DNA from: Gammaproteobacteria bacterium
GTDB lineage: Bacteria > Pseudomonadota > Gammaproteobacteria > Ga0077554 > Ga007554
DNA length: 42,626 bases
Direction: 5' to 3'
Assembly: GCA_005240065.1 (NCBI GenBank)
Contig: SBBG01000237.1
Coordinates: 1-42,626, forward strand
Shown here: in pieces, positions 18,921-28,754 of the stretch
How the letters are laid out: each line of letters begins with the position of its first letter
Position numbering within the stretch: the first letter of the stretch is position 1
Translations under genes and position numbers: made by a program
The notes under the pieces: generated by a model
Told to the model about the DNA's origin: nothing
What the model saw: only the letters and a program-made list of their open reading frames with translations
The model's database searches: none

Positions 18921-19370
18921 ATGGATATACGCAAAGTCAAAAAACTAATCGAATTGCTTGAAGAATCCGGTGTGGCGGAGATTGAGATCCGCGAGGGGGA
19001 GGAGTCTGTTCGCATCAGCCGTTATAACCAGCCCGCCGCGCCGCTGGTAATGCAGGCCCCGGTGCCCGCGATGCCGGCGCCGGTTGCCGCTCCCGTCGCA
19101 CAAACGGCTGCGACGGCCGTCCCGCCTCCCCCCGCCGGTCATGCTGTTACTTCTCCGATGGTGGGCACTTTTTATCGCGCGCCTTCGCCGGGCGCCAAAC
19201 CGTTCGTCGAGGTCGGCGGCCGCGTTAATGTCGGCGATGTGTTGTGCATCATCGAGGCGATGAAGATGCTCAACCAGATCGAGTCCGACAAGGCTGGGGT
19301 GGTCACCGCCATCCTGGTTGAGAATGGCGAGCCGGTCGAATACGGCGAGCCGCTGTTTATCATCGAATAA
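18921..19370 (+). CDS. accB: Biotin carboxyl carrier protein of acetyl-CoA carboxylase
   Basis: Carries biotin between the carboxylase (AccC) and carboxyltransferase (AccAD) in the first step of fatty acid synthesis. The 149 residues comprise an N-terminal dimerisation region ([23 protein letters not shown]), an Ala/Pro-rich linker of about 45 residues, and the biotinyl domain with the biotin-accepting Lys in [10 protein letters not shown]. Length and layout are standard. It is followed by accC, with a small palindrome in the gap. Confidence 0.98.
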   Translation: MDIRKVKKLIELLEESGVAEIEIREGEESVRISRYNQPAAPLVMQAPVPAMPAPVAAPVAQTAATAVPPPPAGHAVTSPMVGTFYRAPSPGAKPFVEVGGRVNVGDVLCIIEAMKMLNQIESDKAGVVTAILVENGEPVEYGEPLFIIE

Positions 19371-19375
19371 TCGAC

Positions 19376-19396
19376 GTAGGGCGGGTACTGCCCGCC
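19376..19396. repeat. REP-like palindrome between accB and accC
   Basis: GTAGGGCGGGTACTG followed by CCCGCC: GGCGGG and CCCGCC pair across a 5-base loop. It begins GTAGGG like the palindrome at 1561-1581, suggesting one dispersed family. It lies in the 53-bp gap inside the accBC operon. Confidence 0.45.
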
Positions 19397-19423
19397 TTGC
19401 TTATTTCCAGAGCGAGTTTGTGC

Positions 19424-20764
<1,341 letters not shown>

Positions 20765-20783
20765 GTAGTGTCGCACCGATAGT

Positions 20784-21671
20784 ATGCCTTGGTTGCAAAT
20801 CAAACTCGACGCCACCCCCGACAATGCTCAGCAACTCAGCGATCTGCTGAGCGAGGCGGGGGCCAGCGCCGTGACTTTTCAGGATGGCTCCGATCAGCCG
20901 CTCTACGAGCCGCCTCCCGGCGCCACGCCGCTGTGGGCGCAGACGCAGGTCGTCGGCCTGTTCGAGGCGGATGTGGATGTGGAGGCCGTGCTCGATCGCC
21001 TGCGCGGCGCGCTGGGTCAGGCCGGATTGACCGGTTGCCGTGTCTCGCCGCTGGAAGACAAGGATTGGGAGCGCGCTTGGATGGACAATTTTCAGCCGAT
21101 GCGTTTCGGCGAGCGGCTGTGGATCTGTCCAAGCTGGCGCACACCGCCCGATCCGGCGGCGGTGAATGTCATGCTCGATCCGGGGCTGGCGTTCGGCACC
21201 GGAACGCATCCGACGACGGCGTTGTGTCTGGAATGGCTGGATCGGCACGACCTCGCCGCTGGCGAGGTCGTCGACTATGGCTGTGGCTCGGGTATCCTCG
21301 CCGTGGCCGCCGCCAGACTCGGCGCGCGGCGGGTGTGGGCGGTCGATCACGATCCGCAAGCATTGCAGGCGACGATGCTCAACGCGGAGAAAAATGGCGT
21401 CAGCGAGATCGTCAACGTGGTGCTACCCAAAGACCTGCCCGCAATGCGCGCCGACCTGCTCGTCGCCAACATTCTCGCTGGTCCCCTCGTCGAACTCGCA
21501 CCGCTGTTTGCCGAGCGAGTGCGCCCCGGTGGTGGCATCGTCCTGTCCGGCATACTCGCCAGCCAGGCCGAAGAGGTCGCCCGGCATTACCGGCGCTGGT
21601 TCGTCATGGAGCCGCAGGCGGAACGGGAGGAATGGGTGCGGTTGTCGGGTGTAAAAATGGAAATCGCCTGA
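20784..21671 (+). CDS. prmA: Ribosomal protein L11 methyltransferase
   Basis: Uses S-adenosylmethionine to trimethylate Lys and the N-terminus of ribosomal protein L11. The 295 residues have the N-terminal substrate-recognition domain ([22 protein letters not shown]), the linker with [14 protein letters not shown], and the Rossmann methyltransferase core with [19 protein letters not shown] and VANILAGPL. Length is typical. It starts 19 bases after accC and lies within the conserved accBC-prmA run. Confidence 0.97.
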   Translation: MPWLQIKLDATPDNAQQLSDLLSEAGASAVTFQDGSDQPLYEPPPGATPLWAQTQVVGLFEADVDVEAVLDRLRGALGQAGLTGCRVSPLEDKDWERAWMDNFQPMRFGERLWICPSWRTPPDPAAVNVMLDPGLAFGTGTHPTTALCLEWLDRHDLAAGEVVDYGCGSGILAVAAARLGARRVWAVDHDPQALQATMLNAEKNGVSEIVNVVLPKDLPAMRADLLVANILAGPLVELAPLFAERVRPGGGIVLSGILASQAEEVARHYRRWFVMEPQAEREEWVRLSGVKMEIA

Positions 21672-21701
21672 AACACCGCGTGAAAGGACGCCGCTGTCGC
21701 C

Positions 21702-22475
21702 ATGTATACCCTCTGCCCTCACTGTAAAGCCGTCTTCAGAATCACCGCCGAACAGCTCGCCGCGAAACAGGGCAGGGTGCGTTGTGGCCAGTGCCGCGCG
21801 GCGTTCGATGCGCTGGAACATCTGGCGGACGACGCCAATCGGCTGGCCGTCTCCCAACCCATGGTTGCCGTTCCCCCGCCCGCCACATCGCCTGCCGTCA
21901 CGCCGCTGATCGCCGCCAGGGAAGGCGAAGAAGTTTTCGATATCGTCCACGCTCCGCCCGTTACCGCCGGCGAGCGCGTGTTGGCCGCCGGGGAAAAACG
22001 CGGCTGGACAGGCACGCTGGCCTGGACGGCGCTGAACTTGTCGTTGATCCTGCTGCTGGCGGGGCAATACGTCTATTTCCACCGCGATGACCTGGCCCGT
22101 TACCCCGCGTTGCGGCCGTCTTTGGAAGCGATGTGCGGCGTGCTGGATTGCGAGATTCCTCTGCGGCGGGATGTGAACCGTCTAAGCCTGGTCAACCGTG
22201 ATCTGCGCAGCCACCCGAGTGCGGCGAACGCCTTGCTGGTGCGAGTGACGCTGATCAACAACGCGCCGTTTCCCCAGCCTTATCCGGCGCTGCAATTGAG
22301 CTTATCGAACGTGGCGGGACAGACCGTGGCGATGCGGCGATTTCAGCCGTTTGAATATCTTGGCAAAGACCTCCCCATCAAGAAAGGCATGCTGCCGGGC
22401 AAGCCGGTCGAGGTGACACTGGAGCTGGTCGATCCTGGGCAGAGTGCGGTCAGTTTCGAGTTTGCGTTTCTTTGA
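21702..22475 (+). CDS. Zinc-ribbon DUF3426 membrane protein
   Basis: A 257-residue protein with an N-terminal MJ0042-type zinc ribbon (LCPHCKAVFRI then RCGQCRAAFDAL), a Pro/Ala-rich linker, one membrane segment near residues 110-130 (WTALNLSLILLLAGQYVYF), and a C-terminal beta-rich DUF3426 domain that is probably periplasmic (LLVRVTLINNAPFPQPYPALQLSL). The function is unknown. Genes of this family commonly sit between prmA and dusB-fis; here those next genes are absent and IS debris follows. Confidence 0.88.
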   Translation: MYTLCPHCKAVFRITAEQLAAKQGRVRCGQCRAAFDALEHLADDANRLAVSQPMVAVPPPATSPAVTPLIAAREGEEVFDIVHAPPVTAGERVLAAGEKRGWTGTLAWTALNLSLILLLAGQYVYFHRDDLARYPALRPSLEAMCGVLDCEIPLRRDVNRLSLVNRDLRSHPSAANALLVRVTLINNAPFPQPYPALQLSLSNVAGQTVAMRRFQPFEYLGKDLPIKKGMLPGKPVEVTLELVDPGQSAVSFEFAFL

Positions 22476-22545
22476 GAATGGTGGTTATCCGATGGTCAAA
22501 GGAAACCGTTGGACGCGCTGCGATACCGTCCGCCGTCTCCGCCGG

Positions 22546-22735
22546 TCAATGCGCCGGCAAATTCCTACTCCCAGGCACAATCTCACCTCTCGCTATGGCT
22601 TCTTTGTGCCAAGTGTACAGGGTAACGCCGGAAATGCCCTCCTGCCGCGACAACTCCGTCACCGGCAGACTCTGAGGCGGCAACAGCTTCTTCAGAACAG
22701 CGGCTTTACGTTCCAGTGAATAACGATTCTTTCAT
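22546..22735 (-). pseudogene. Remnant of an IS3-family-type transposase OrfA
   Basis: Translating the minus strand from 22735 gives MKES, then after removal of one base the frame reads YSLERKAAVLKKLLPPQ, followed by LPVTELSRQEGISGVTLYTW and HKEAIARGEIVPG, then a stop after NLPAH. This is the helix-turn-helix start of IS3-type OrfA proteins, in which the motif REEGISEATLYNW is usual. It has a one-base frameshift near residue 5 and is cut after about 60 residues, so it is a dead fragment. The track missed it because of the frameshift. Confidence 0.78.
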
Positions 22736-23158
22736 CTCTGCTTTCCACCCCTAGGCTATGGGTTTCTCAATTCGGGGGAGGCGGCAACTATCCTGACATA
22801 GTGATTGTATCGCCGTGCTCGCGATACATTTTGGGACATCCCGGTCCCAAAATGACTGTGCCCGGCGACGAGTATCTTGAAAACCTCCGGGAACGGCCAA
22901 TGATGGAATGCCAAAAGGCAGCATGATGAAAACGGTTGACGCGACAACTATCTTGACGAACGCCGGTCGCGGTGTAACCGTTCATTTCCCGGAGTAATTG
23001 ACGCCCGATATCGTCGTTTCGGTTGGCTCCTGATCTGATGAGGGATAAGCTTGTCATCCTCGATGACGCGGCATTGTTTGCGCAGGTTATTCAGAGAATC
23101 CATTCAGGCAGTTCGATTGTGGAGTGGCTGGAAATTTGAGTGTCCATGGTATCTGCGT
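22736..23158. other. Non-coding stretch with IS-end-like repeats and hairpins
   Basis: I see no convincing gene here. A 17-base motif occurs twice in direct orientation, GCGGCAACTATCCTGAC (22781-22797) and GCGACAACTATCTTGAC (22941-22957), 15 of 17 identical and 160 bp apart. Between them are two hairpins: GTATCGC/GCGATAC (22807-22827) and an 11-bp stem CATTTTGGGAC/GTCCCAAAATG (22827-22854). Repeated terminal motifs of this sort are found at ends of some insertion sequences. With the OrfA fragment next to it, the region looks like layered IS debris. Confidence 0.55.
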
Positions 23159-24187
23159 CTACCCAGCATTCTTGATATGCGCTTCGGCCAGGTCGAGATA
23201 CTCTTTTGCTAACGTGAGCCATTTTTGCACCTCGCGGACATGCGGTTCGCGCAGATGCCAGATGGCTAGTTTGGCCCGCAGGCTGGCGCGGTAACTCTTG
23301 TAGAAATGTAACAATCTTTCAGGAACGATGTCTCCGGTAATTTCGCGGTAAGTCTCAAAGATGAGGCGATCCAGAAACTCCGGCGCACCCAGCCGTTCGC
23401 ATTCCATGGTCAGGAAAGAAAGTTCGTCCTCCGGATCGAGGATGCGAAACTCGCGTCTGAATTCCAGGCAGTCGATGATGACGGGTTTGTCTGCCAGGCA
23501 GACATGCTCGGGCCGCAAATCACCGTGAGCTTCGATAATCTTGCTCGCACCAACGCGTTGATCGAACAGGTCGGACTCTCGTTTCAGGAATTCCAACTGC
23601 GCGGCGCAGATACTCGGTGCCACATTCAATGGCAGGCCGTAGGCGGGTGTGGTCAGTTCACGGAGGTTGGCGTGGATGTCTGTCTCGAATCGTCCCCGAT
23701 ATTCCGCTGGTGCGATCTCGATCGCCGGTGAGCCCTTGTAGAAGTGAGCCAGAGCCAGGGCGACCTGGGTGATATCCACTTCCCGCACGTCATGATTTCT
23801 TATCGCATGGTCGAGCATCCGCTGTTGCGGCAGGCGGCGCATTTCGACTAGCCAGTCGATCGCTGTGCCATCACCGCCAAGATGCATGGCACCCATGGCA
23901 TCAATGACGAGGGGCACGATGTCGATATATACATCATGCGCCAGCCGCCGATTCAGCCGTACTTCCTCGGCGCAATCATGATGCCGCGCATCGACGGTGC
24001 TGAAGTCGAGAAACTCATAGCGCACCGGTTTCTTCAGCTTGTAGGCGAAACAATCGGTCAGGAATACCCATGACATATGGGTTTCCACAACCTCCACGCG
24101 GTGCGGCTTGTCCGGGTAACTGTCCGGCCGGCGCAGAAAATCGACCTTGGCTTCGGTGGCGGCCCATGTGTCGTGTCCGTGCAGCAT
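23159..24187 (-). CDS. Aminoglycoside-phosphotransferase-like kinase (COG2187 type)
   Basis: A 342-residue soluble protein of the APH/choline-kinase fold. The N-terminal part has VETHMSWVFLTDCFAYKLKKPVRYEFLDFS, where the Lys pair lies in the nucleotide-binding lobe, and the catalytic loop is EAHGDLRPEHVCL with the metal site IIDCLEF downstream, which replace the HGDxxxxN and D motifs of classic APH enzymes. Related proteins are often fused to an AAA/P-loop kinase (COG0645); that domain is missing here. The substrate is unknown and antibiotic resistance should not be assumed. It lies 15 bases after the CBS gene and is probably its operon partner under FNR control. Confidence 0.8.
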   Translation of the reverse strand: MLHGHDTWAATEAKVDFLRRPDSYPDKPHRVEVVETHMSWVFLTDCFAYKLKKPVRYEFLDFSTVDARHHDCAEEVRLNRRLAHDVYIDIVPLVIDAMGAMHLGGDGTAIDWLVEMRRLPQQRMLDHAIRNHDVREVDITQVALALAHFYKGSPAIEIAPAEYRGRFETDIHANLRELTTPAYGLPLNVAPSICAAQLEFLKRESDLFDQRVGASKIIEAHGDLRPEHVCLADKPVIIDCLEFRREFRILDPEDELSFLTMECERLGAPEFLDRLIFETYREITGDIVPERLLHFYKSYRASLRAKLAIWHLREPHVREVQKWLTLAKEYLDLAEAHIKNAG

Positions 24188-24202
24188 TGAATGACTAGAT
24201 CA

Positions 24203-24652
24203 TCACTTCCGAGTCTTCGCCTCCCTGATCTGTTCACGCGAGATGAGTCTGGCAAGTTCATTCATCTCCTGAGCAAGCAGATCGAACAGGTCATCCACCG
24301 AGACGATCCCCGCCAGGCTTCCTCCGCTATCGACGATCGGTATCCGGCGCACGCCTTTCAGGCGCATCAACTGAATGGTCTCGAACACTCCTTCCGACTC
24401 TCGCGCCGTGACAAGTTCAGGGCTCATGATGTCGCCAGCCGTGACGGTATTGACGTCAGTGCCTTTAGCTACGAGTTCAATGACGATATCCCGGTCAGTG
24501 ATTATCCCGGCCGGTATGCGTTTGCCGTTTTTTTCCTCCACCACGACCAGGTCTCCGACATGGTGATTGCGCATTAATTGTGCAATTTCCGTGATGGCCA
24601 TGTTTTTGTAGGCAAAAACAACGTCGCGGTTGCAAATTTCTCCGATGGGCAT
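24203..24652 (-). CDS. Tandem CBS-domain protein
   Basis: A 149-residue stand-alone pair of CBS domains, an adenosyl-ligand-sensing fold. Repeat 1 ends PAGIITDRDIVIELVAKG and repeat 2 ends LAGIVSVDDLFDLLAQEM; both show the usual I-x-D-x-D pattern. A short basic tail follows. Ribosome site AAGGAG is 7 bases before the ATG. Small CBS proteins of this size include the mycobacterial hypoxic response protein. The gene is divergent from the phosphoribosyltransferase gene, with a perfect FNR box in the gap. The ligand and target are unknown. Confidence 0.9.
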   Translation of the reverse strand: MPIGEICNRDVVFAYKNMAITEIAQLMRNHHVGDLVVVEEKNGKRIPAGIITDRDIVIELVAKGTDVNTVTAGDIMSPELVTARESEGVFETIQLMRLKGVRRIPIVDSGGSLAGIVSVDDLFDLLAQEMNELARLISREQIREAKTRK

Positions 24653-24726
24653 GGTGGTTCTCCTTCATGATTTTTTCGTTGGCAATAACTTCAACGAATA
24701 TGGTAACCCCCTTATGTGATATTTCT

Positions 24727-24740
24727 TTGATCTATATCAA
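24727..24740. promoter_or_regulatory. FNR/ANR box in the CBS-phosphoribosyltransferase divergent gap
   Basis: TTGATCTATATCAA, a perfect match to TTGAT-N4-ATCAA. On the plus side a TATCAT -10 lies at 24763-24768 (29.5 bases from the box centre to its near edge). On the minus side TACCAT lies at 24705-24700 (28.5 bases). Both place the box near -41.5, the class II activating position. Confidence 0.82.
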
Positions 24741-24800
24741 ACCTGATGCAAATAATGTTGGTTATCATGAGTGCGAGATCCAAATGCCTGGGAGGGCGCC

Positions 24801-25457
24801 ATGATCTTCTCGAGCCGCGCGGAAGCCGCTTTCTTGCTTGCTGAAAAGCTGTCGAGTTATAAGGGCAGAAATCCGCTCGTGCTCGCCATCCCTCGGGGTG
24901 CAGTACCGATGGCGAAAATCATTGCCGGTGTGTTGGAGGGAGAGCTGGATGTGGTGCTGGTACGAAAGCTGCGTGCGCCGTTCAATCCGGAATTCGCCAT
25001 CGGGGCGATGGATGAAAGCGGTTGGGTCTATATCGCCGATTATGCCGAGCAGGCGGGTGCGTCCAGGGACTATATCGAGCAGGAAAAAAAGGCGCAGCTT
25101 GAAACCATGCGCAGACGGCGCGCGCAATATACTCCGGTGCGACCGCCGATCGACCCGGCGGGGCGCATTGTTATCGTCGTGGACGATGGTTTGGCGACTG
25201 GCGCGACCATGATTTCCGCTTTGCATGCGCTGCGTGCCAAACACCCTGCCAAGCTGATCTGCGCCGTGCCCGTCGCGCCGACGGATGCAGTGCAAAAAGT
25301 GAAGGATTACGCGGATGAGGTGATTTGCCTGGAAACGCCGGTCTATTTTCAGGCGGTCGGGCAGTTCTATGCGGATTTTCCACAGATTGAAGATGACGAG
25401 GTTGTCGAGACGCTGAAGGAAAGCATTAACCCACGCGGGGGCCGAGAAAGCGCGTGA
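24801..25457 (+). CDS. Phosphoribosyltransferase-domain protein
   Basis: A 218-residue stand-alone PRTase fold. The start is the ATG at 24801, preceded by GGGAGG at 5 bases; the track's 24771 lies at the predicted transcription start. The PRPP-binding loop is IVIVVDDGLATGATM. The N-terminal part has LAIPRGAVPMAKIIA and VLVRKLRAPFNPEFAIGAMDE, typical of the uncharacterised PRTase family that is often fused or adjacent to dienelactone-hydrolase or erythromycin-esterase domains. The substrate is unknown; it is not clearly a purine salvage enzyme. It is divergent from the CBS gene across an FNR box and overlaps the convergent hydrolase gene by 32 bases. Confidence 0.9.
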   Translation: MIFSSRAEAAFLLAEKLSSYKGRNPLVLAIPRGAVPMAKIIAGVLEGELDVVLVRKLRAPFNPEFAIGAMDESGWVYIADYAEQAGASRDYIEQEKKAQLETMRRRRAQYTPVRPPIDPAGRIVIVVDDGLATGATMISALHALRAKHPAKLICAVPVAPTDAVQKVKDYADEVICLETPVYFQAVGQFYADFPQIEDDEVVETLKESINPRGGRESA

Positions 25458-26073
25458 ACCAGTGTGCCGCTTTCTGCGCCACTTCTTCGAGGGTGCCTGG
25501 TTCCTCGAAAAGGTGGGTAGCGCCGGGAACGATTACCAGTTCCTTCAGGCAGCTCAGACTCGCAAACGCCTGCTGATTCAGCTCGATCACGACATCATCG
25601 AGGCCGCCCACGAGCAGAAGGGTCGGCGCTTTGACTTTGTGTAGATCATCTTCGCCCGCCAGATCGGGCCGCCCACTGCGGGATACCACTGCGTCGATTT
25701 TTTCGGGAAGCCGGGCCGCGACCGTCAGCGCTGCTGCGGCGCCGGTGCTGGCGCCGAACAGGCCGATGGGAAGGATGCGGGTCTGGGATGTGTCCCCGAG
25801 CCAACGGACGGCGGCGAGCAGGCGGCGGGTCAAAAGAGGGATATTGAAACGGTTGGCGTAGTCGCTATCCTCCTGACGTGTGAGTAGATCGATCAGCAAT
25901 GTTCCGATACCCGCTTCGCGCAGTACCTCGGCTACATAGTTGTTGCGCGGGCTGAAGCGGCTGCTACCACTGCCATGGGCGAACAGTACGACGCCTTGGA
26001 CGTTATTCGGCAGCTCCAGCATGCCTTCCAGGCTGATGGAATCAGCAGGGATGTGGGCAAGTTCCTTCAACAT
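25426..26073 (-). CDS. Dienelactone-hydrolase-like alpha/beta hydrolase
   Basis: A 215-residue cytosolic serine hydrolase. Visible features: VVLFAHGSGSSRFSPRN (oxyanion region), nucleophile elbow GLFGASTGAAAA with Ser in G-x-S-x-G, acid residue in LLVGGLDDVV, and His in VPGATHLFEEPG. All triad residues are present. Its ATG overlaps the formate dehydrogenase alpha stop (ATGTTGA), so it is translated with that operon. Homologous domains are commonly fused to the PRTase domain found next door; here the two genes are separate and convergent. Its substrate is unknown. Confidence 0.88.
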   Translation of the reverse strand: MLKELAHIPADSISLEGMLELPNNVQGVVLFAHGSGSSRFSPRNNYVAEVLREAGIGTLLIDLLTRQEDSDYANRFNIPLLTRRLLAAVRWLGDTSQTRILPIGLFGASTGAAAALTVAARLPEKIDAVVSRSGRPDLAGEDDLHKVKAPTLLLVGGLDDVVIELNQQAFASLSCLKELVIVPGATHLFEEPGTLEEVAQKAAHWFTRFLGPRVG

Positions 26074-28754
26074 GGCTTTTTCTCCTCATGCGTTTTTTCG
26101 ATCCGCACGGCCGTGATCTTGTATTCCGGGGTTTTTACATGACGGTCACGGTAGGCGCTGGTGACATTGTTTAAAAAGACCTGCGGCGTATGAAAAGTGG
26201 CGAAGAGTTCGCCCTTTTTTACGGCAGGGGTGATGTTGATCGGGAGTTCCGCGTCGCCGTAACGGCTGGTGATTTTGACCCGTTCTCCATTTTTCAGCCC
26301 TAGCCGCTCGGCGTCCGCAGGCGAGATATCCAGGACATCGCAGGGGCGCAAAACGATATTCTTGGTGCGCAGGGTCATGGTGCCTGCGTTGAACTGATAA
26401 AGAGTTCTGCCGGTGACCAGCAGGAAGGGGAAGTCTTCGTTGACCTTCTCGGCGGTGGGTCTATAGTCAATGCGGCGTAACGCCGCCTGCTTGTCGAGGG
26501 CAAAAGATTCGGTGTGCATGATCTGCGTGCCGGGATGGTTCTCGGTGGGGCAAGGCCATTGCAGGCCGCCGTGCTCCAGACGCCGATAGCTGATGCCATT
26601 CCCCGCAGCCCAAACGGCACGCACCTCATTCCAGATGTCTTCGGCAGATTGAAACTCGAAAAACTCCCCTTTACCCATGGCGCGCGCGATGTCGCAAATG
26701 ATTTCCCAGTCGGGTTTTGCCTGTCCGGGAGGCGGGATCGCTTTTCTGATGCGTTGGATGCGACGCTCGGCGTTCATGAAGGTGCCGTCTTTTTCGAATG
26801 ACGAGGCCGCGGGGAGAAATACCGAGCCGAACGACTTGGCGGTTTCGGTGAGGAACATGTCCTGGATGATGACCAATTCCATGGATTTCATCGCCTGTCG
26901 TGTAGTGTGGGCATCGGCATTGGTCAACAGCACGTCGTAGCCGATGGCCCATAGCGCCTTGAGCTTGCCTTGTGCCGCCGCATCCATCATTTGCAGCAGG
27001 TTCAGCCCCGCCGCGACGGGCAAGGGCGCGCCCCATATTTTTTCAAAGAGGCTTTGACCGTCCTTGATGGATATTCCGCCGGTGAGAGTGCCGGGATCAC
27101 AGCCCATGTGCGCCGCGCCTTGCACATTGTTCTGCCCGCGCAGAGGATTGATGCCGGCGCCGCGTTTGCCGATGTTGCCGGTCAGCAGCGCCAGATTGAC
27201 CAGACACATCACGCCTTCCGTGCCTTGGGTGTGCTCGGTGATTCCCAGGCCATGGAAGCTCATGGCGGGTTTGTTTGTCGCATACAGCCGCGCCGCCTGG
27301 CGGATAAGGTTGGCATCCACACCGCAGAGCACTGCGGTATGCTCCGGTGTCCATTGTTTTATGAATTCCTCAAATTGCGGCCAGCCGGAAATGCGTTCGC
27401 GCAAAAAAACTTCATCATGAAGTTGTTCCTCGACGATGGCGCAGGCCATGGCATTGAGTAGCGGCACATTGGTGCCCGGGCGCAACGCCATGTGCAGCGC
27501 CGCATAATCGGCCAGTTCGATACGGCGTGGGTCGATGACGATAAGAGGCACGCCACGCAGTGCGGCCTGTTTGATGCGTGCCCCGACGACAGGATGATTT
27601 TCGGTGGGGTTGGCGCCGCAGATCAGAATGGTGTGCGCCTGTTCGATGTCGTCGAAGGAATTGGTCGAGGCGCCTGTGCCCAGCATCAGCTTCATCGCTG
27701 CCGCAGTTGGCGTATGGCATACCCGTGCGCAGCAGTCCACGTTATTGGTGCCCAGCGCCATGCGCGCGAATTTTTGCGCGAGATAATTCTCCTCATTGGT
27801 GGCGCGAGCCGAGCCGAGTATGCCGATACTATCCGGGTCGTGGCGTGTGGCTATGGTTTGCAGCCTCTCGGCGGTATAGGCAATCGCTTCTTGCCATGAG
27901 GCGTTTTTCCATGCGCCGTTGTCGCGGATCATCGGTGTGGTGATGCGGTCATCGGCATGGACGAAATCATAGGCATAGCGGCCTTTTACGCAAAGATGTC
28001 CCTTGCTTACCGGGGCATCGAGGACGGGTTTCACGGCAATGATGCGCTCATTGCGCGTGCCAACTTCCATCTCGCAACCTGTGCCGCAATAGGGGCAGGT
28101 CGTGCGGGTCCATGCCGCGGGTTTGTCCGGGGTCAGCAGCGACTTGTCTTCCAGCGCGCCGGTCGGGCAGGTATCCACGCAGGCGCCGCAACCGACACAG
28201 GAGCTTTCGCGGAAGGTGGCGCGAGAATCGGGGCGTATCCGTGTCGCATCGCCGCGATTCCATGCCTGCCAGACGAACTGTCCCTGCACCTCTTCGCAGA
28301 TGCGTATGCAGCGATAACAGTCGATGCACTGCGACATATCGACATGGATATAGGGATGCGAGTCGTCGATGAGGGCGGTGTCGGCTGCGCCGCGTAATTC
28401 ACCTTCCAGGCCGTAGGTGCGGATGAGGCGGTGAAATTCCTTGTCAGGGGATTGTCGCAAGGGATCCGCCGGGTAGCGATGTGCGATGAGTTTGAGTAAC
28501 GTGCGCCGCAGGGTTTCGATCTCCGGCGTATGGGTGTTGATCACCATGCCGTCAGCCAAGCATGTGTCGCAGGCGGTCACCGGGCGCGCATGCCCATGTA
28601 CCTGCACGATGCACAAGCGGCAGCCACCGTAAGGTTTGAGGCGCTCGTCATGGCACAGGGTGGGCGCATCCGCGCCCACCGTTCGCAGCGCGTGCAGAAT
28701 GGTAACGTCTTCGTCGAACTCATATGCTTGGTCATTGATGGTTACGCGAAGCAT
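26067..28754 (-). CDS. fdsA: NAD-dependent formate dehydrogenase, molybdenum/tungsten alpha subunit
   Basis: Oxidises formate to CO2 at a bis-MGD cofactor. The track extends to 28958, but homology starts at MLRVTINDQAYEFDED, with GGAGC upstream, giving 895 residues. Domains in order: plant-type [2Fe-2S] with Cys34, 45, 48, 62; two [4Fe-4S] ferredoxin motifs (CIDCYRCIRIC, CVGCGACVDTC); the molybdopterin oxidoreductase [4Fe-4S] site CPYCGTGC near 220; and the catalytic region DCCARVCHTPT near 340, where Cys is the metal ligand in place of selenocysteine. The C-terminal MGD-binding domain is intact. The start overlaps the beta-subunit gene by 13 bases. No fdhD or accessory gene is present. The symbol is by family resemblance. 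Confidence 0.93.
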   Translation of the reverse strand: MLRVTINDQAYEFDEDVTILHALRTVGADAPTLCHDERLKPYGGCRLCIVQVHGHARPVTACDTCLADGMVINTHTPEIETLRRTLLKLIAHRYPADPLRQSPDKEFHRLIRTYGLEGELRGAADTALIDDSHPYIHVDMSQCIDCYRCIRICEEVQGQFVWQAWNRGDATRIRPDSRATFRESSCVGCGACVDTCPTGALEDKSLLTPDKPAAWTRTTCPYCGTGCEMEVGTRNERIIAVKPVLDAPVSKGHLCVKGRYAYDFVHADDRITTPMIRDNGAWKNASWQEAIAYTAERLQTIATRHDPDSIGILGSARATNEENYLAQKFARMALGTNNVDCCARVCHTPTAAAMKLMLGTGASTNSFDDIEQAHTILICGANPTENHPVVGARIKQAALRGVPLIVIDPRRIELADYAALHMALRPGTNVPLLNAMACAIVEEQLHDEVFLRERISGWPQFEEFIKQWTPEHTAVLCGVDANLIRQAARLYATNKPAMSFHGLGITEHTQGTEGVMCLVNLALLTGNIGKRGAGINPLRGQNNVQGAAHMGCDPGTLTGGISIKDGQSLFEKIWGAPLPVAAGLNLLQMMDAAAQGKLKALWAIGYDVLLTNADAHTTRQAMKSMELVIIQDMFLTETAKSFGSVFLPAASSFEKDGTFMNAERRIQRIRKAIPPPGQAKPDWEIICDIARAMGKGEFFEFQSAEDIWNEVRAVWAAGNGISYRRLEHGGLQWPCPTENHPGTQIMHTESFALDKQAALRRIDYRPTAEKVNEDFPFLLVTGRTLYQFNAGTMTLRTKNIVLRPCDVLDISPADAERLGLKNGERVKITSRYGDAELPINITPAVKKGELFATFHTPQVFLNNVTSAYRDRHVKTPEYKITAVRIEKTHEEKKPC

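Noticed and set aside
22788-23057. 89-residue minus-strand ORF in the IS debris
   Set aside because: Spans the direct repeat and both hairpins; no transposase motif in its translation, so treated as chance.
23159-24187. Antibiotic resistance by the APH-like protein
   Set aside because: The fold is shared by many kinases with unrelated substrates; the COG2187 branch is not known for drug modification.
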